Shown here one piece after another: positions 6,040 through 13,207 of a stretch of DNA of 16,153 nt. Source of the stretch: JBGOUJ01 sp041477005 (GTDB lineage Bacteria; Acidobacteriota; Terriglobia; Bryobacterales; JACQDG01); the NCBI GenBank assembly GCA_041477005.1, contig JBGOUJ010000102.1, positions 1-16,153 on the forward strand, in the 5' to 3' direction. Within the stretch, counting starts at the first letter, position 1; each line of letters opens with the position of its first letter. A model generated the notes under the pieces. That model was not told the DNA's origin, searched no databases, and saw only the letters and a list, made by a program, of their open reading frames with translations. The position numbers and the translations under genes were made by a program.

Positions 6040-7695
6040 ATGACGCGCTGGTTGTTGAGACTCTTGATCCTCGTCGGTGTCTGCTGCGGCCTGATGCTGG
6101 CGGTGGGCCTGGTGGCCAAATCGCTGGTCGGCGGCTCGGGCAAAGCGGCGCTGCTTTCTTCGCTCGGAAAGGCCATGGGCGTGCCGGTTTCGGTGGAATC
6201 GGCGGATTTTGATCTGGGCCAGTGGTTTCGGCTGCAGCCGGCCATTTCGCTCGAGAACGTCTCGATCGGAAATCCTCCCGGGTTCCGCGGCAAGTACCTG
6301 CTGGAAGCCAGGAAGATGTCGGCCCAGGTCTTGCTGATGCCCTTGCTCCAGAAGAAGATCGAGGTTCACGTAATCCGGGTCGAGCAGCCGCGAATCCTGG
6401 TGGAGACGAATGCGCAGGATGTCACGAACGTGCAGGCGTTCGTCCGGGGGCTCTCCACCCCGAGCGGCTCGAAGGCCCACGGAGAGGCTGAGGCTGTTTC
6501 CGAACAGGGGCGTGACGCCGGGCTGGCCATCGACGCGCTTTATGTCACCGCCGGAAGGCTGGTGTCTCCGGAAGCGAAAGCCTCCGATATCGATCTGAGC
6601 CTGCTCGACTTTTCCACCGATCGCACTTGCCGGGTGGCCATGACCGCGAGGCTTTTCGGTGGCGGCAACTCCCGGTTGCAGGTGGAAGGCCGGGCCGGGC
6701 CGTTCGCCCCGGATTCCCTGCCGCTCGATGGAGTGCTTTCGGCGACGATAGCGCCCGGCGAAATCCCGGCTGCCGAGAGGGAAAAGCAGTTTGGAAAGTT
6801 TCTCGGGGCCCCGGGAGCGAAAGCGCGAGTGAAGCTGCAGGCGACGGTCAAAGGAGATCTCTACCGCACCTTGAGCGGTCCGGCCAGGTTGACTCTCTCC
6901 GACATCTTGATCGGAAAGGATGCCAAGCACGTGCTCGCCCTTGCGGGAGAAGCGCCGGTGGCGTTCTCGGGGGCGGGACTGATGTCCACTCCCCGTTACG
7001 ACATCAAGATCACGGGTGGAAAGTTGCGGCTCAGCCAGGGGGAGTGGAGTGGTGACGCGGAGATTCAGGTTCACGGCGCGACCACGAGCGGCCACAGCCG
7101 GGGCAAGATCCGGAACGTGGAGATCAATGAGCTGGTGAGCAGCCTGACGCCGGCCAACGAGAAAATCTACGGCCTGGTGGAGATCCCTTCCTACTCGCTG
7201 CAATTCGCCGGGAAGAATGCCGACGAAATGCTCAGCTCCCTCAACGGCAGCGGCAAGCTCTCGCTCACGCAAGGACGCATTGCGGCGCTCGACCTTCTCG
7301 CCTCGATCCAGCGGGCGCTCGAGCAATCGCAGCCGGAGACCGAGGGCGCGAAGGGATCTACGGCGTTCGCGACCCTGACTTCCGACCTCAATGTCGGCCA
7401 AAGCCGGCTCGACGTCAGCGGACTTGTTGTGGACGGCCCGGCGACGCACTTCACCGGCAAGGGCACGATCGGCTTCAATGAGGCCCTGCACTTCGATCTC
7501 GACGTGCGGGTAAGCGGAGGCGTGGCCGGTTTGGTCAACCGGATCTCCCACCGCGACGCGCAGGCCGAAGCGATCGTGCCGGTGGTCGTCCAGGGCACCG
7601 TCAATTCGCCGATCGTTCGACCGAGCGTCAGCAAGCTGGCGACCGGCGTTGCCACCGGCCTGATCGACTCGTTCCTCAAGAAGGCCATCAAGTAG
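6040..7695 (+). CDS. AsmA-family-like envelope protein
   Basis: A 551-residue protein with one N-terminal membrane anchor (about residues 5-28, LLRLLILVGVCCGLMLAVGL) and a large beta-rich periplasmic body. It reads like AsmA/AsmA_2 proteins: VPVSVESADFDLGQWFRLQP and ISLENVSIGNPPGFRG near the N-terminus; KIYGLVEIPSYSLQFAGKNA, LNGSGKLSLTQGRIAALDLL and a C-terminal region with IVRPSVSKLATGVATGL. Relatives are lipid-transfer or outer-membrane-homeostasis proteins. The best ribosome binding site, GGAGGT at 6020-6025, is 14 bases from the ATG, longer than usual. It lies 67 bp after the DUF1501 gene in the same direction and may be co-transcribed. Confidence 0.8.
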   Translation: MTRWLLRLLILVGVCCGLMLAVGLVAKSLVGGSGKAALLSSLGKAMGVPVSVESADFDLGQWFRLQPAISLENVSIGNPPGFRGKYLLEARKMSAQVLLMPLLQKKIEVHVIRVEQPRILVETNAQDVTNVQAFVRGLSTPSGSKAHGEAEAVSEQGRDAGLAIDALYVTAGRLVSPEAKASDIDLSLLDFSTDRTCRVAMTARLFGGGNSRLQVEGRAGPFAPDSLPLDGVLSATIAPGEIPAAEREKQFGKFLGAPGAKARVKLQATVKGDLYRTLSGPARLTLSDILIGKDAKHVLALAGEAPVAFSGAGLMSTPRYDIKITGGKLRLSQGEWSGDAEIQVHGATTSGHSRGKIRNVEINELVSSLTPANEKIYGLVEIPSYSLQFAGKNADEMLSSLNGSGKLSLTQGRIAALDLLASIQRALEQSQPETEGAKGSTAFATLTSDLNVGQSRLDVSGLVVDGPATHFTGKGTIGFNEALHFDLDVRVSGGVAGLVNRISHRDAQAEAIVPVVVQGTVNSPIVRPSVSKLATGVATGLIDSFLKKAIK

Positions 7696-7870
7696 CTGCG
7701 CTCAAAGCCACGCTCAAAGCCACATGCTGCAGTCGGTCGAGGCTCTTGGCCCAGTGAGCCTTCATGCGCTCCGCGGCCTTGGCGTGGGGCAGTTGCGCTT
7801 ACGCATCCAGGCAGCGGGCGTTGCTGTGCTGGACGACGAGCTGCGTCTTGCCGGTTCCGGCCGGCACGGC
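7688..7870 (-). pseudogene. Broken C-terminal end of an SRPBCC (AHSA1-like) gene
   Basis: On the minus strand, GTGKTQLVVQHS is followed, after about nine extra codons containing a TAA (7799-7801), by LPHAKAAERMKAHWAKSLDR and a TGA (7688-7690). The parts before and after resemble the final strand and long helix of SRPBCC/AHSA1-type proteins (KT.V.V.H..LP...A..RMK..W...LDRL). Both parts are in the same frame, also shared with the DUF4287/DUF5655 gene just upstream on this strand. Only the last 40 or so residues of a ~150-residue domain remain. The end overlaps the 3' end of the AsmA-like gene by 8 bases. The family call rests on a short stretch. Confidence 0.45.
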
Positions 7871-7891
7871 CGCGTCGCCCCTGTCATCCTC

Positions 7892-8485
7892 TCAAGCGTC
7901 GAGTTCGTAGGCGGCCTTCAGCCAGCACTTGGCCTCGTCGTCGATCTCGGTGAGCTGGGTGATCGGGATGCGGTGAGTGATGCGGTCGCCCTTGGCCAGG
8001 CCGCCGGTGTCGATCAGACGGCCGGATACCTTCGTCGCTTTCAGGGCCAGGCCGAGGTCAAGGCGCGTCTGCGTGGTTGGTTTGATCTGGGCGAAGACGT
8101 GCCGGCGGTAGAGCGGAACGATTGTCTTACACGGGGAGGCCTTTACGTCCTTGCCGAGACTGAGGCCGAGGCGCAGGAGACGATCGTAGATCGGGCGCAA
8201 AGCGGCTTTCGGGCCGGCGAGCATCGCCTCCACCAGAGCTTCCGGGTGGTAATTTGCTGCGCCTCCTTTGCCCCCGGCGCGCTCGGCGATGAAGCCAGCG
8301 TAGTTCATTCCCAGGCCGTAGTTCGCTTTGAGCCAGGCGACGCGCTCTTTCCCCGTGGCCGGCGCTGATTGCTTGACCAGCCGGATCCATTCCTCCAGCG
8401 TCTTGCCGGTCTTCTGTTTCAGGCCGGCGACCACATTGACCTCCATGGCAAAGCCAGGATGCGTGCTGTAGAGCGATTTTGGCAT
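7892..8485 (-). CDS. DUF4287/DUF5655 domain protein
   Basis: A 197-residue protein. The ATG at 8485 has a strong ribosome binding site, GGGGAGGT, 7 bases upstream; a longer open frame reaching 9004 is only the shadow of the gene on the other strand. Residues about 15-75 (GLKQKTGKTLEEWIRLVKQS; NYGLGMNYAGFIAERA) resemble DUF4287; residues about 95-195 (LRPIYDRLLRLGLSLGKDVK; VPLYRRHVFAQIKPTTQTRL; DLGLALK; GRLIDTGGL; HRIPITQLTEIDDEAKCWLK) match DUF5655, a predicted transport- or nucleic-acid-linked domain of unknown function. The gene is divergent from the membrane protein gene at 8588, leaving about 100 bp for both promoters. Downstream on the same strand is the SRPBCC remnant. Confidence 0.88.
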   Translation of the reverse strand: MPKSLYSTHPGFAMEVNVVAGLKQKTGKTLEEWIRLVKQSAPATGKERVAWLKANYGLGMNYAGFIAERAGGKGGAANYHPEALVEAMLAGPKAALRPIYDRLLRLGLSLGKDVKASPCKTIVPLYRRHVFAQIKPTTQTRLDLGLALKATKVSGRLIDTGGLAKGDRITHRIPITQLTEIDDEAKCWLKAAYELDA

Positions 8486-8587
8486 CGAGCGCACCTCCCC
8501 AGTTCGAGCTGGGACAGAACACCTTGTCGTCCTGGCCGGGGGTAGGCCCCGAGTCCGGCGACAGTTGCTAACATCGTCTCGATTACC

Positions 8588-10462
8588 ATGGAAGAACGTG
8601 TACCTGCAAGCACCGCGCCTTTCGATTCTGCGATTCTGCTGGCGCTGGGGCTCGCGGTGCGGGCCTGGCTGATCCTGGCCTACCCGATGATCTTCGGCAG
8701 CGACAGCGTCAGCCGGCTCGTGAACCGCCATTTGATCATAATGGCGCACCAGTTGCCGGCCTTGCAGGCCTCGATTTACGGCTGGTCGAAAATCTCCGCC
8801 GATCCGCTGCTGGTGCGTTGCTGGATGGCTCTGCTCGGGGCGATCGCCGGGGTGGGCTTCTACCGGCTGGCGGCGGATTTGGTGGGCCGGGCCGATGCGT
8901 TGTGGGCCGGCCTGTTCTTCGTAACCAACCCGCTGATCCTGGCCTATTCGATCGTGCCCTACCAGGAAATCCTGATGCTGGCCGCCTTGTCCTTCGGCTT
9001 CCATTTCTTCTTCCGGGAGCGATGGGTCGCGGCGAGCTTAGCCCTGGGGCTGGCGTGCCTGACGCGGTACGAATCCTGGGCGGCCTGCCCCGTGCTGGCG
9101 GTGGCGTATGCGCATCGGCGCAACTGGCGGCCGCTCGAGGTGGTGAAGGCAAGCTTGCTGTTTGGGTGGGCGCCGGCGGCTTGGATACTCTCGAACGCGG
9201 GCCTCTCGCCCGGCGGAACATTCGTGGTCGAGAGCTCGATTACATGGGCGCGGCTGATGCGGTACGTCTACATCGGCTGGATCACGGTGAAAAACACGCC
9301 GCTTCCGGTGTTGCTCCTGGCCGGCTTCGGGCTGTGGCAGCTTTGGAAACAGCGGCTCCTCCGGGACTGGCGCTTCGCGGCGTTGGGGACTTTTCTGGCG
9401 CTGTTCCTGCTCGCGATTCCGTTTTCGGCGCACGGGGATCCGCGGGACCAACAGCGGTTTGTGAGCGCGCGCGAAGCACACCTGCCGGTCGCCGGCATGC
9501 TGTTGCTGGCGGCGCTGGGGCTGAGCCACCTCTCCCGCTGGAGGACGCCGCTGGCGCTGGCCGGAGTGGCGTTGGGCCTCTGGGCCGCGAATCGACTGGT
9601 GGTGTGGTCGGTCTCGCAGCCGGAGGTGGCGCTGAGCTACCGCACGGCGCAGTACCTGGACCGGACGCTCGGCCCGGGCGAGAAGGCGCTGGTGCTTGCC
9701 AAGCCGGTTCCGCCGGAGGGCCTCGAAGCGTACCTGGAGCGGGCGTATCGAGCGGGGGGAGAAGCGGGACGGCGGGGAGCCGAGCGCGTGCTCCAGTCGA
9801 TTGACAGGTCGCCGCCGGGCTATCAGCGGACGCTGGTCCAGTCGCGGCTGGGGCGGGACCGGCTGCTGGCGGCGCCGGTGGACGGCGTGGCGCCGCAATG
9901 GGTCGTGCTGTGGAGTGATTTCCGGCCGGCCACCGCCGAGCAAACCCGAATCTGCGGGCTGGCCGCAGCAGCCGGCGCGCCGGTCGAGACCTTCAGCGCC
10001 GGACCGCTGAGTGTTCGGATCTACCGGCTGGCTTTAGGCAGCCGTAATGGATTCCAACCAGCGCCGGGCGAGGGCTTCGGGGCTCGACGAGAAATCCACG
10101 GGAAAAGATTCCAGTTCGGCGGCGGCGCGGAGAAAGTGCGCGTAAACACCGCTCGGCGTGGGGCGAAGATCGAGGGAACGCTCCTGGGTTTGGAGGCGCA
10201 GCGTGGAGCCGAGCCAGGTGACGCGCACGTTCAGGCGCCGGCTGCGGCCGAGCAGGACGGCCTGGTTCAGCAGCTCGGCGGTGAATGGCGAGGTGCGCAA
10301 TTGCTGGGCGTACGGGGCGGCGGCCCGCGCGGCGGCGCGCTCGGCCTCGCGAGCCGCTTCGCGGCGCTGCCGCTCGGCCGGATCCCGCTCGGCCTGCGAC
10401 TCCGCAATTTTCAGATCGTTTTCGAGATTGTCGAGAAAGCCCATGTGCTCTTATTATTATAA
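8588..10462 (+). CDS. Glycosyltransferase-39-like membrane protein with antisense C-terminal extension
   Basis: The frame has 624 codons. Residues 1 to about 482 read like a polytopic GT39/PMT-like glycosyltransferase: an early loop FGSDSVSRLVNRHLIIMAHQ after the first membrane helix, with acidic residues typical of the catalytic loop, then roughly eight to ten hydrophobic segments (for example LLGAIAGVGFYRLAADLVG, LWAGLFFVTNPLILAYSIVP, LALFLLAIPFSAHG, AGMLLLAALGLSHL) and a soluble C-terminus ending SVRIYRL near 10031, a natural end for this family. The donor would be a lipid-linked sugar. The last 142 codons read through the exact antisense of a small conserved minus-strand gene and look spurious (G-, R-, A-rich), so the native stop seems lost. 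The start has no clear ribosome binding site. Confidence 0.75.
   Translation: MEERVPASTAPFDSAILLALGLAVRAWLILAYPMIFGSDSVSRLVNRHLIIMAHQLPALQASIYGWSKISADPLLVRCWMALLGAIAGVGFYRLAADLVGRADALWAGLFFVTNPLILAYSIVPYQEILMLAALSFGFHFFFRERWVAASLALGLACLTRYESWAACPVLAVAYAHRRNWRPLEVVKASLLFGWAPAAWILSNAGLSPGGTFVVESSITWARLMRYVYIGWITVKNTPLPVLLLAGFGLWQLWKQRLLRDWRFAALGTFLALFLLAIPFSAHGDPRDQQRFVSAREAHLPVAGMLLLAALGLSHLSRWRTPLALAGVALGLWAANRLVVWSVSQPEVALSYRTAQYLDRTLGPGEKALVLAKPVPPEGLEAYLERAYRAGGEAGRRGAERVLQSIDRSPPGYQRTLVQSRLGRDRLLAAPVDGVAPQWVVLWSDFRPATAEQTRICGLAAAAGAPVETFSAGPLSVRIYRLALGSRNGFQPAPGEGFGARREIHGKRFQFGGGAEKVRVNTARRGAKIEGTLLGLEAQRGAEPGDAHVQAPAAAEQDGLVQQLGGEWRGAQLLGVRGGGPRGGALGLASRFAALPLGRIPLGLRLRNFQIVFEIVEKAHVLLLL
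10034..10444 (-). CDS. Conserved hypothetical protein (MGFLDNLENDLK type)
   Basis: A 136-residue protein starting MGFLDNLENDLKIAESQAER, then a highly charged Ala/Arg/Glu helix (about 20-48), then a compact domain (APYAQQLRTSPFTAELLNQA; VRVTWLGSTLRLQTQERSLD; LRPTPSGVYAHFL; SSSPEALARRWLESI). It resembles small conserved proteins of Acidobacteriota of unknown function; the resemblance is remembered, not searched. It is soluble and probably cytoplasmic. Every base overlaps the open frame of the membrane protein on the plus strand with codons exactly facing each other. The pattern here (charged helix plus beta domain, good start, promoter-like TATAAT upstream) makes this strand the real coding one. 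Confidence 0.75.
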   Translation of the reverse strand: MGFLDNLENDLKIAESQAERDPAERQRREAAREAERAAARAAAPYAQQLRTSPFTAELLNQAVLLGRSRRLNVRVTWLGSTLRLQTQERSLDLRPTPSGVYAHFLRAAAELESFPVDFSSSPEALARRWLESITAA

Positions 10463-10479
10463 CCGGACTGCGCTATGAT
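10451..10479 (+). promoter_or_regulatory. Weak promoter candidate for the first MBL gene
   Basis: TATGAT (10474-10479) is a good -10 box 26 bases before the ATG at 10506. The matching -35 (TTATTA, 10451-10456) is poor. It overlaps the divergent minus-strand promoter, so the two may compete. Confidence 0.35.
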
Positions 10480-10484
10480 GTCCG
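10456..10484 (-). promoter_or_regulatory. Promoter candidate for the minus-strand hypothetical gene
   Basis: On the minus strand, CGGACA (10479-10484) and a perfect TATAAT (10456-10461) are 17 bases apart. The expected start of transcription would be only about 5 bases from the ATG at 10444, giving a nearly leaderless mRNA. This agrees with the lack of a clear ribosome binding site. Confidence 0.45.
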
Positions 10485-10505
10485 TTCCGATGGGAGGCTC
10501 TGCAT

Positions 10506-11540
10506 ATGCTGCGTAGGCTGAAGGTGTTGCTGCCGCTGCTGGCGGCGTGCCTGGTTTGTGGAAGCGGGGCTTACGGCAAGAATCTGGACATTTACTGGGT
10601 CGACGTCGAGGGCGGCGCGGCGACGCTGGTGGTGACACCGGCCGGCGAGTCGCTGCTGGTCGACTCCGGGTGGCGGCGCGACGATAACCGGGACGCCAAG
10701 CGGATCTATGAAGTCGCCACCAAGCAGGCCGGGCTGAAGAAGATTGACTACTTCTGGATCACGCACTTTCATATGGACCACGTGGGCGGCCGGGAGGCGC
10801 TGGCCAAGATGATTCCCATCGGCAAGTACGTCGACCACGGCGATCGGGTGGAGACGACCGCCGGAGCCGACGCGCAGAACTGGGCTGCTTACCAGGGCCT
10901 GGCCACAAACGGCAAGCGGATGACTTTGAAGCCGGGCGACCGGCTGCCGCTGAAGGGACTGAGCCTGGTGGTGGTGGCCGCCAACGGCCAGGCTCTTTCG
11001 AAGCCCATCAACGGCGGCGGGGCGAACGCGGATTTGTGCAAGGAGGCCAAGCTCCAGAAACCGGATCGCGGCGAGAACGGCCGCAGCATCGGCTTCCTGC
11101 TGAGTTACGGCAAGTTCCAGTTCCTGGACCTGGGAGACCTGACCTGGAACAAAGAAAGCGAGCTGGCCTGCCCACAGAACCTGGTGGGCAAGATCGATCT
11201 CTACCAAGGGACCCATCATGGCGCGGAACAGTCCGGGGCGCCGCAGCACGTTTGGGCCATTCAGCCGCAAGTGGCGGTGATGAACAACGGCCCGCTCAAG
11301 GGCGGCACTCCCGGATTTTTCGAGGTGCTGCAGAAATCCCCCGGGATCGAGGACATCTGGCAGGTGCACGTGGCGCTCGCGACCGACAAGGCGCACAACA
11401 CGGCCGAAGCGATGATCGCCAACCAGGAGCCGGAGGAGCAGTGCCAGGGCCACTGGCTGAAGGCGAGCGTGGGGCCGGACGGGAAGTACACGATCACCAA
11501 CAGCCGGAACGGGTTCAGCAAAAGCTACACCGCCAGGTAG
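10506..11540 (+). CDS. Exported metallo-beta-lactamase-fold hydrolase, ComEC-like (copy 1)
   Basis: A 344-residue protein with a signal peptide (about residues 1-24, LLPLLAACLVCGSGAYG; the cysteines leave lipoprotein processing possible but no clear lipobox is seen). The MBL core follows: NLDIYWVDVEGGAATLVV, then the metal motif THFHMDHVGG (H87, H89, D91, H92), FLDLGDLTW (D211) and GTHHGAEQ (H237/H238), then VAVMNNGPLKGG. This layout matches the MBL domain of ComEC/Rec2-type proteins, here as a stand-alone secreted form common in Acidobacteriota. The substrate is unknown. GGGAGG lies 8 bases before the ATG. A close paralogue lies at 12200. All expected metal ligands are present, so it is probably active. 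Confidence 0.88.
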   Translation: MLRRLKVLLPLLAACLVCGSGAYGKNLDIYWVDVEGGAATLVVTPAGESLLVDSGWRRDDNRDAKRIYEVATKQAGLKKIDYFWITHFHMDHVGGREALAKMIPIGKYVDHGDRVETTAGADAQNWAAYQGLATNGKRMTLKPGDRLPLKGLSLVVVAANGQALSKPINGGGANADLCKEAKLQKPDRGENGRSIGFLLSYGKFQFLDLGDLTWNKESELACPQNLVGKIDLYQGTHHGAEQSGAPQHVWAIQPQVAVMNNGPLKGGTPGFFEVLQKSPGIEDIWQVHVALATDKAHNTAEAMIANQEPEEQCQGHWLKASVGPDGKYTITNSRNGFSKSYTAR

Positions 11541-11554
11541 AATTGACGTTTGAC

Positions 11555-11644
11555 GATTGACGATTGCGTGATTGACGATTGCGTGATTGACGATTGCGTG
11601 ATTGACGATTGCGTGATTGACGATTGCGTGATTGACGATTGTTT
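11555..11644 (+). repeat. 15-bp tandem array, five perfect units plus a partial sixth
   Basis: The unit GATTGACGATTGCGT is repeated without change at 11555, 11570, 11585, 11600 and 11615; a sixth (11630) ends in TTT instead of CGT. Partial copies of the core (TTGACG, TTGACGATT) lie just before. There is no spacer variation, so it is not a CRISPR. The array fills the gap between the first MBL gene (stop at 11538-11540) and dinB (11686). An open frame through it encodes VIDDC repeats and is not considered a gene. It probably grew by replication slippage. Confidence 0.95.
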
Positions 11645-11669
11645 GGGAGCGGGGCGGTCTTGCAATCGG

Positions 11670-11680
11670 CAATCGTCAAT
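11670..11680 (-). repeat. Inverted copy of the array core
   Basis: CAATCGTCAAT is the exact reverse complement of ATTGACGATTG, the core of each array unit. With flanking bases, 12 bp pair perfectly (11669-11680) and a further CGATTG copy can extend the pairing. It ends five bases before the dinB start codon, so an RNA hairpin with any of the upstream units would cover the translation start region. Confidence 0.8.
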
Positions 11681-11685
11681 GATTT

Positions 11686-12186
11686 ATGAGCGATATCAGC
11701 CAGCAATTCCTGACGGCTTCACGCAAGTCGCTTTCCACGTGGCTCGACCGGATCGAGAAGTGCGTGGCGCAGTTGACGCCGGAGCAGATCTGGTGGCGCG
11801 GCGCCGACAACAGCAACTCGATCGGCAACCTGATGCTGCACCTGAGCGGCAACGTGCGGCAATGGATCGTCGCCGGGGTCGGCGGGGCGCCGGATGACCG
11901 GAACCGCGACGCCGAGTTCGCCCAGCGCGAGCCGCTGCCGGTGGAAGAGCTGCGGGAGCGGCTGCGGGCGGCGGTGCGCGATGCCGATGCGGTGCTCGCG
12001 GGACTCCAGGCGGAGGATCTGTCGGGCCCCCGCCACATCCAGGTCTATGACGTAACGGTGCTCGAAGCGATCCACCACGTCACCGAGCACTTCGCCTTGC
12101 ACGCCGGCCAGATTCTTTACGCGACCAAACTGGTCACCGGCGAAGACCTGGGTTTCTATCGACACCTGCAAGCTCGGCGGAATTGA
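11686..12186 (+). CDS. DinB-family protein (DUF1572-like)
   Basis: A 166-residue four-helix protein. The DinB metal triad is visible: H52 in NLMLHLSGN, and H135 and H139 in AIHHVTEHFALHAGQIL, whose HxxxHxGQI pattern is the family signature. DinB/YfiT proteins bind a divalent metal and many act as thiol-dependent transferases; DUF1572 members are uncharacterised. There is no signal peptide, so it is cytoplasmic, unlike its MBL neighbours. The ATG has no clear ribosome binding site; the inverted repeat arm ends five bases upstream. The next gene starts 13 bases after its stop, so both are probably on one mRNA. Confidence 0.88.
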   Translation: MSDISQQFLTASRKSLSTWLDRIEKCVAQLTPEQIWWRGADNSNSIGNLMLHLSGNVRQWIVAGVGGAPDDRNRDAEFAQREPLPVEELRERLRAAVRDADAVLAGLQAEDLSGPRHIQVYDVTVLEAIHHVTEHFALHAGQILYATKLVTGEDLGFYRHLQARRN

Positions 12187-12199
12187 GGCCCGCCAATCC

Positions 12200-13207
12200 A
12201 TGAGAACGGCTCTTCTGTTACTTCTGGGGCTGCCCGCTTTGTTGCCGGCCGCCGGAACGCTGGACATCTATTTCGTGGACGTGGAAGGTGGGGCGGCCAC
12301 TCTGATCGTGACGCCTCAAAAGGAAGCCCTGCTAATGGATGCCGGCTGGCGGCGCGGCGACGACCGCGACGCCAAGCGGATCGCCGCTGCCGTGAAGCTG
12401 GCCAGCGTGGAGAAGATCGACTATTTCATCACCTCGCACTTTCACGGGGACCACATGGGGGGCTTGCCGGCGCTGGCCGGTCTGATCCCCATCTGCAAGT
12501 TCATCGATCACGGGGAGCCGGCCGGACCGCGGAATCCCCGGTTCGCGCCGCAATGGGAGACGTACCTGAAGGTGACGCAGGGCAAGCGCTGGTCGGTGAA
12601 GCCGGGAGAGAAGATCCCCCTGAAGGGCGCAACGGTGCTGGTGGTGGCTTCCGACGGCCAACTGCTCGACAAGCCGCTCGGGCGCGCGAGCCCGAATCCT
12701 TTCTGTCCGGACGCCAAGCTCAAGGAGCCTGACACCGGCGACGATGCGCACAGCGTGGGATTTCTGGTGACGATGGGCAAGTTCCGCTTCCTCGATCTCG
12801 GCGATCTGAGCTGGAACAAGGAGCACGAGCTGGCGTGTCCGGAGAGCCGGGTGGGCCGGGTCGACGTCTTCCAGGTCTCGATGCACGGTATGGACCGGGC
12901 GGGCGCCCCGGAGCTGGTCTGGTCGCTCAAGCCGGAGGTGGTCGTCATGAATAACGGACCGCGCAAGGGCGGCGCGCCCGGCGCGTACGAGGTGGTTCGC
13001 AAATCGCCCGGCCTGGAGGATTTCTGGCAGCTTCATTACGCCGTCCAGAGCGACGCGCAGCACAACACCGACGAGCGCCTGATCGCCAACCTGGGCGAAG
13101 AAAAGGATTGCGCCGGAAACTGGCTCAAGATTTCGGCGACAGCGGACGGGAAGTACACCGTTACCAACAGCCGCACGGGATTCAGCAAGAGCTACATCGC
13201 GAGGTAG
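12200..13207 (+). CDS. Exported metallo-beta-lactamase-fold protein, ComEC-like (copy 2)
   Basis: A 335-residue paralogue of the protein at 10506, alike over the whole length and identical at well over half of positions by eye. It has a signal peptide (MRTALLLLLGLPALLPAAG), then LDIYFVDVEGGAATLIV, the metal motif SHFHGDHMGG (H80, H82, D84, H85), FLDLGDLSW (D202) and VVVMNNGPRKGGAPG. The late histidine motif differs: copy 1 has THHGAE, whereas this copy has SMHGMD (M228, H229), so the first of the paired histidines is lost. Activity may be changed or reduced, depending on which histidine is the ligand. It follows dinB by 13 bases and ends in the same NSRTGFSKSYIAR tail as copy 1. Confidence 0.87.
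   Translation: MRTALLLLLGLPALLPAAGTLDIYFVDVEGGAATLIVTPQKEALLMDAGWRRGDDRDAKRIAAAVKLASVEKIDYFITSHFHGDHMGGLPALAGLIPICKFIDHGEPAGPRNPRFAPQWETYLKVTQGKRWSVKPGEKIPLKGATVLVVASDGQLLDKPLGRASPNPFCPDAKLKEPDTGDDAHSVGFLVTMGKFRFLDLGDLSWNKEHELACPESRVGRVDVFQVSMHGMDRAGAPELVWSLKPEVVVMNNGPRKGGAPGAYEVVRKSPGLEDFWQLHYAVQSDAQHNTDERLIANLGEEKDCAGNWLKISATADGKYTVTNSRTGFSKSYIAR

Noticed and set aside
5950..7551. 533-codon minus-strand open frame
   Set aside because: Antisense shadow of the AsmA-like gene; it is rich in R, G, H and Q without motif.
7724..8368. 214-codon plus-strand open frame
   Set aside because: It lies opposite the DUF4287/DUF5655 gene, which has clear domains and a strong ribosome binding site.
11555..11644. 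CRISPR array
   Set aside because: Units are 15 bp, directly adjacent and without unique spacers; there are no cas genes.
10473..11672. 399-codon minus-strand open frame ending in the repeat array
   Set aside because: Antisense of the first MBL gene; its start lies in the array and encodes only repeated NHAIV units.
11550..11897. Open frame encoding VIDDC pentapeptide repeats
   Set aside because: The repeats come from a 15-bp slippage array and the frame then runs through dinB out of phase; no ribosome binding site.
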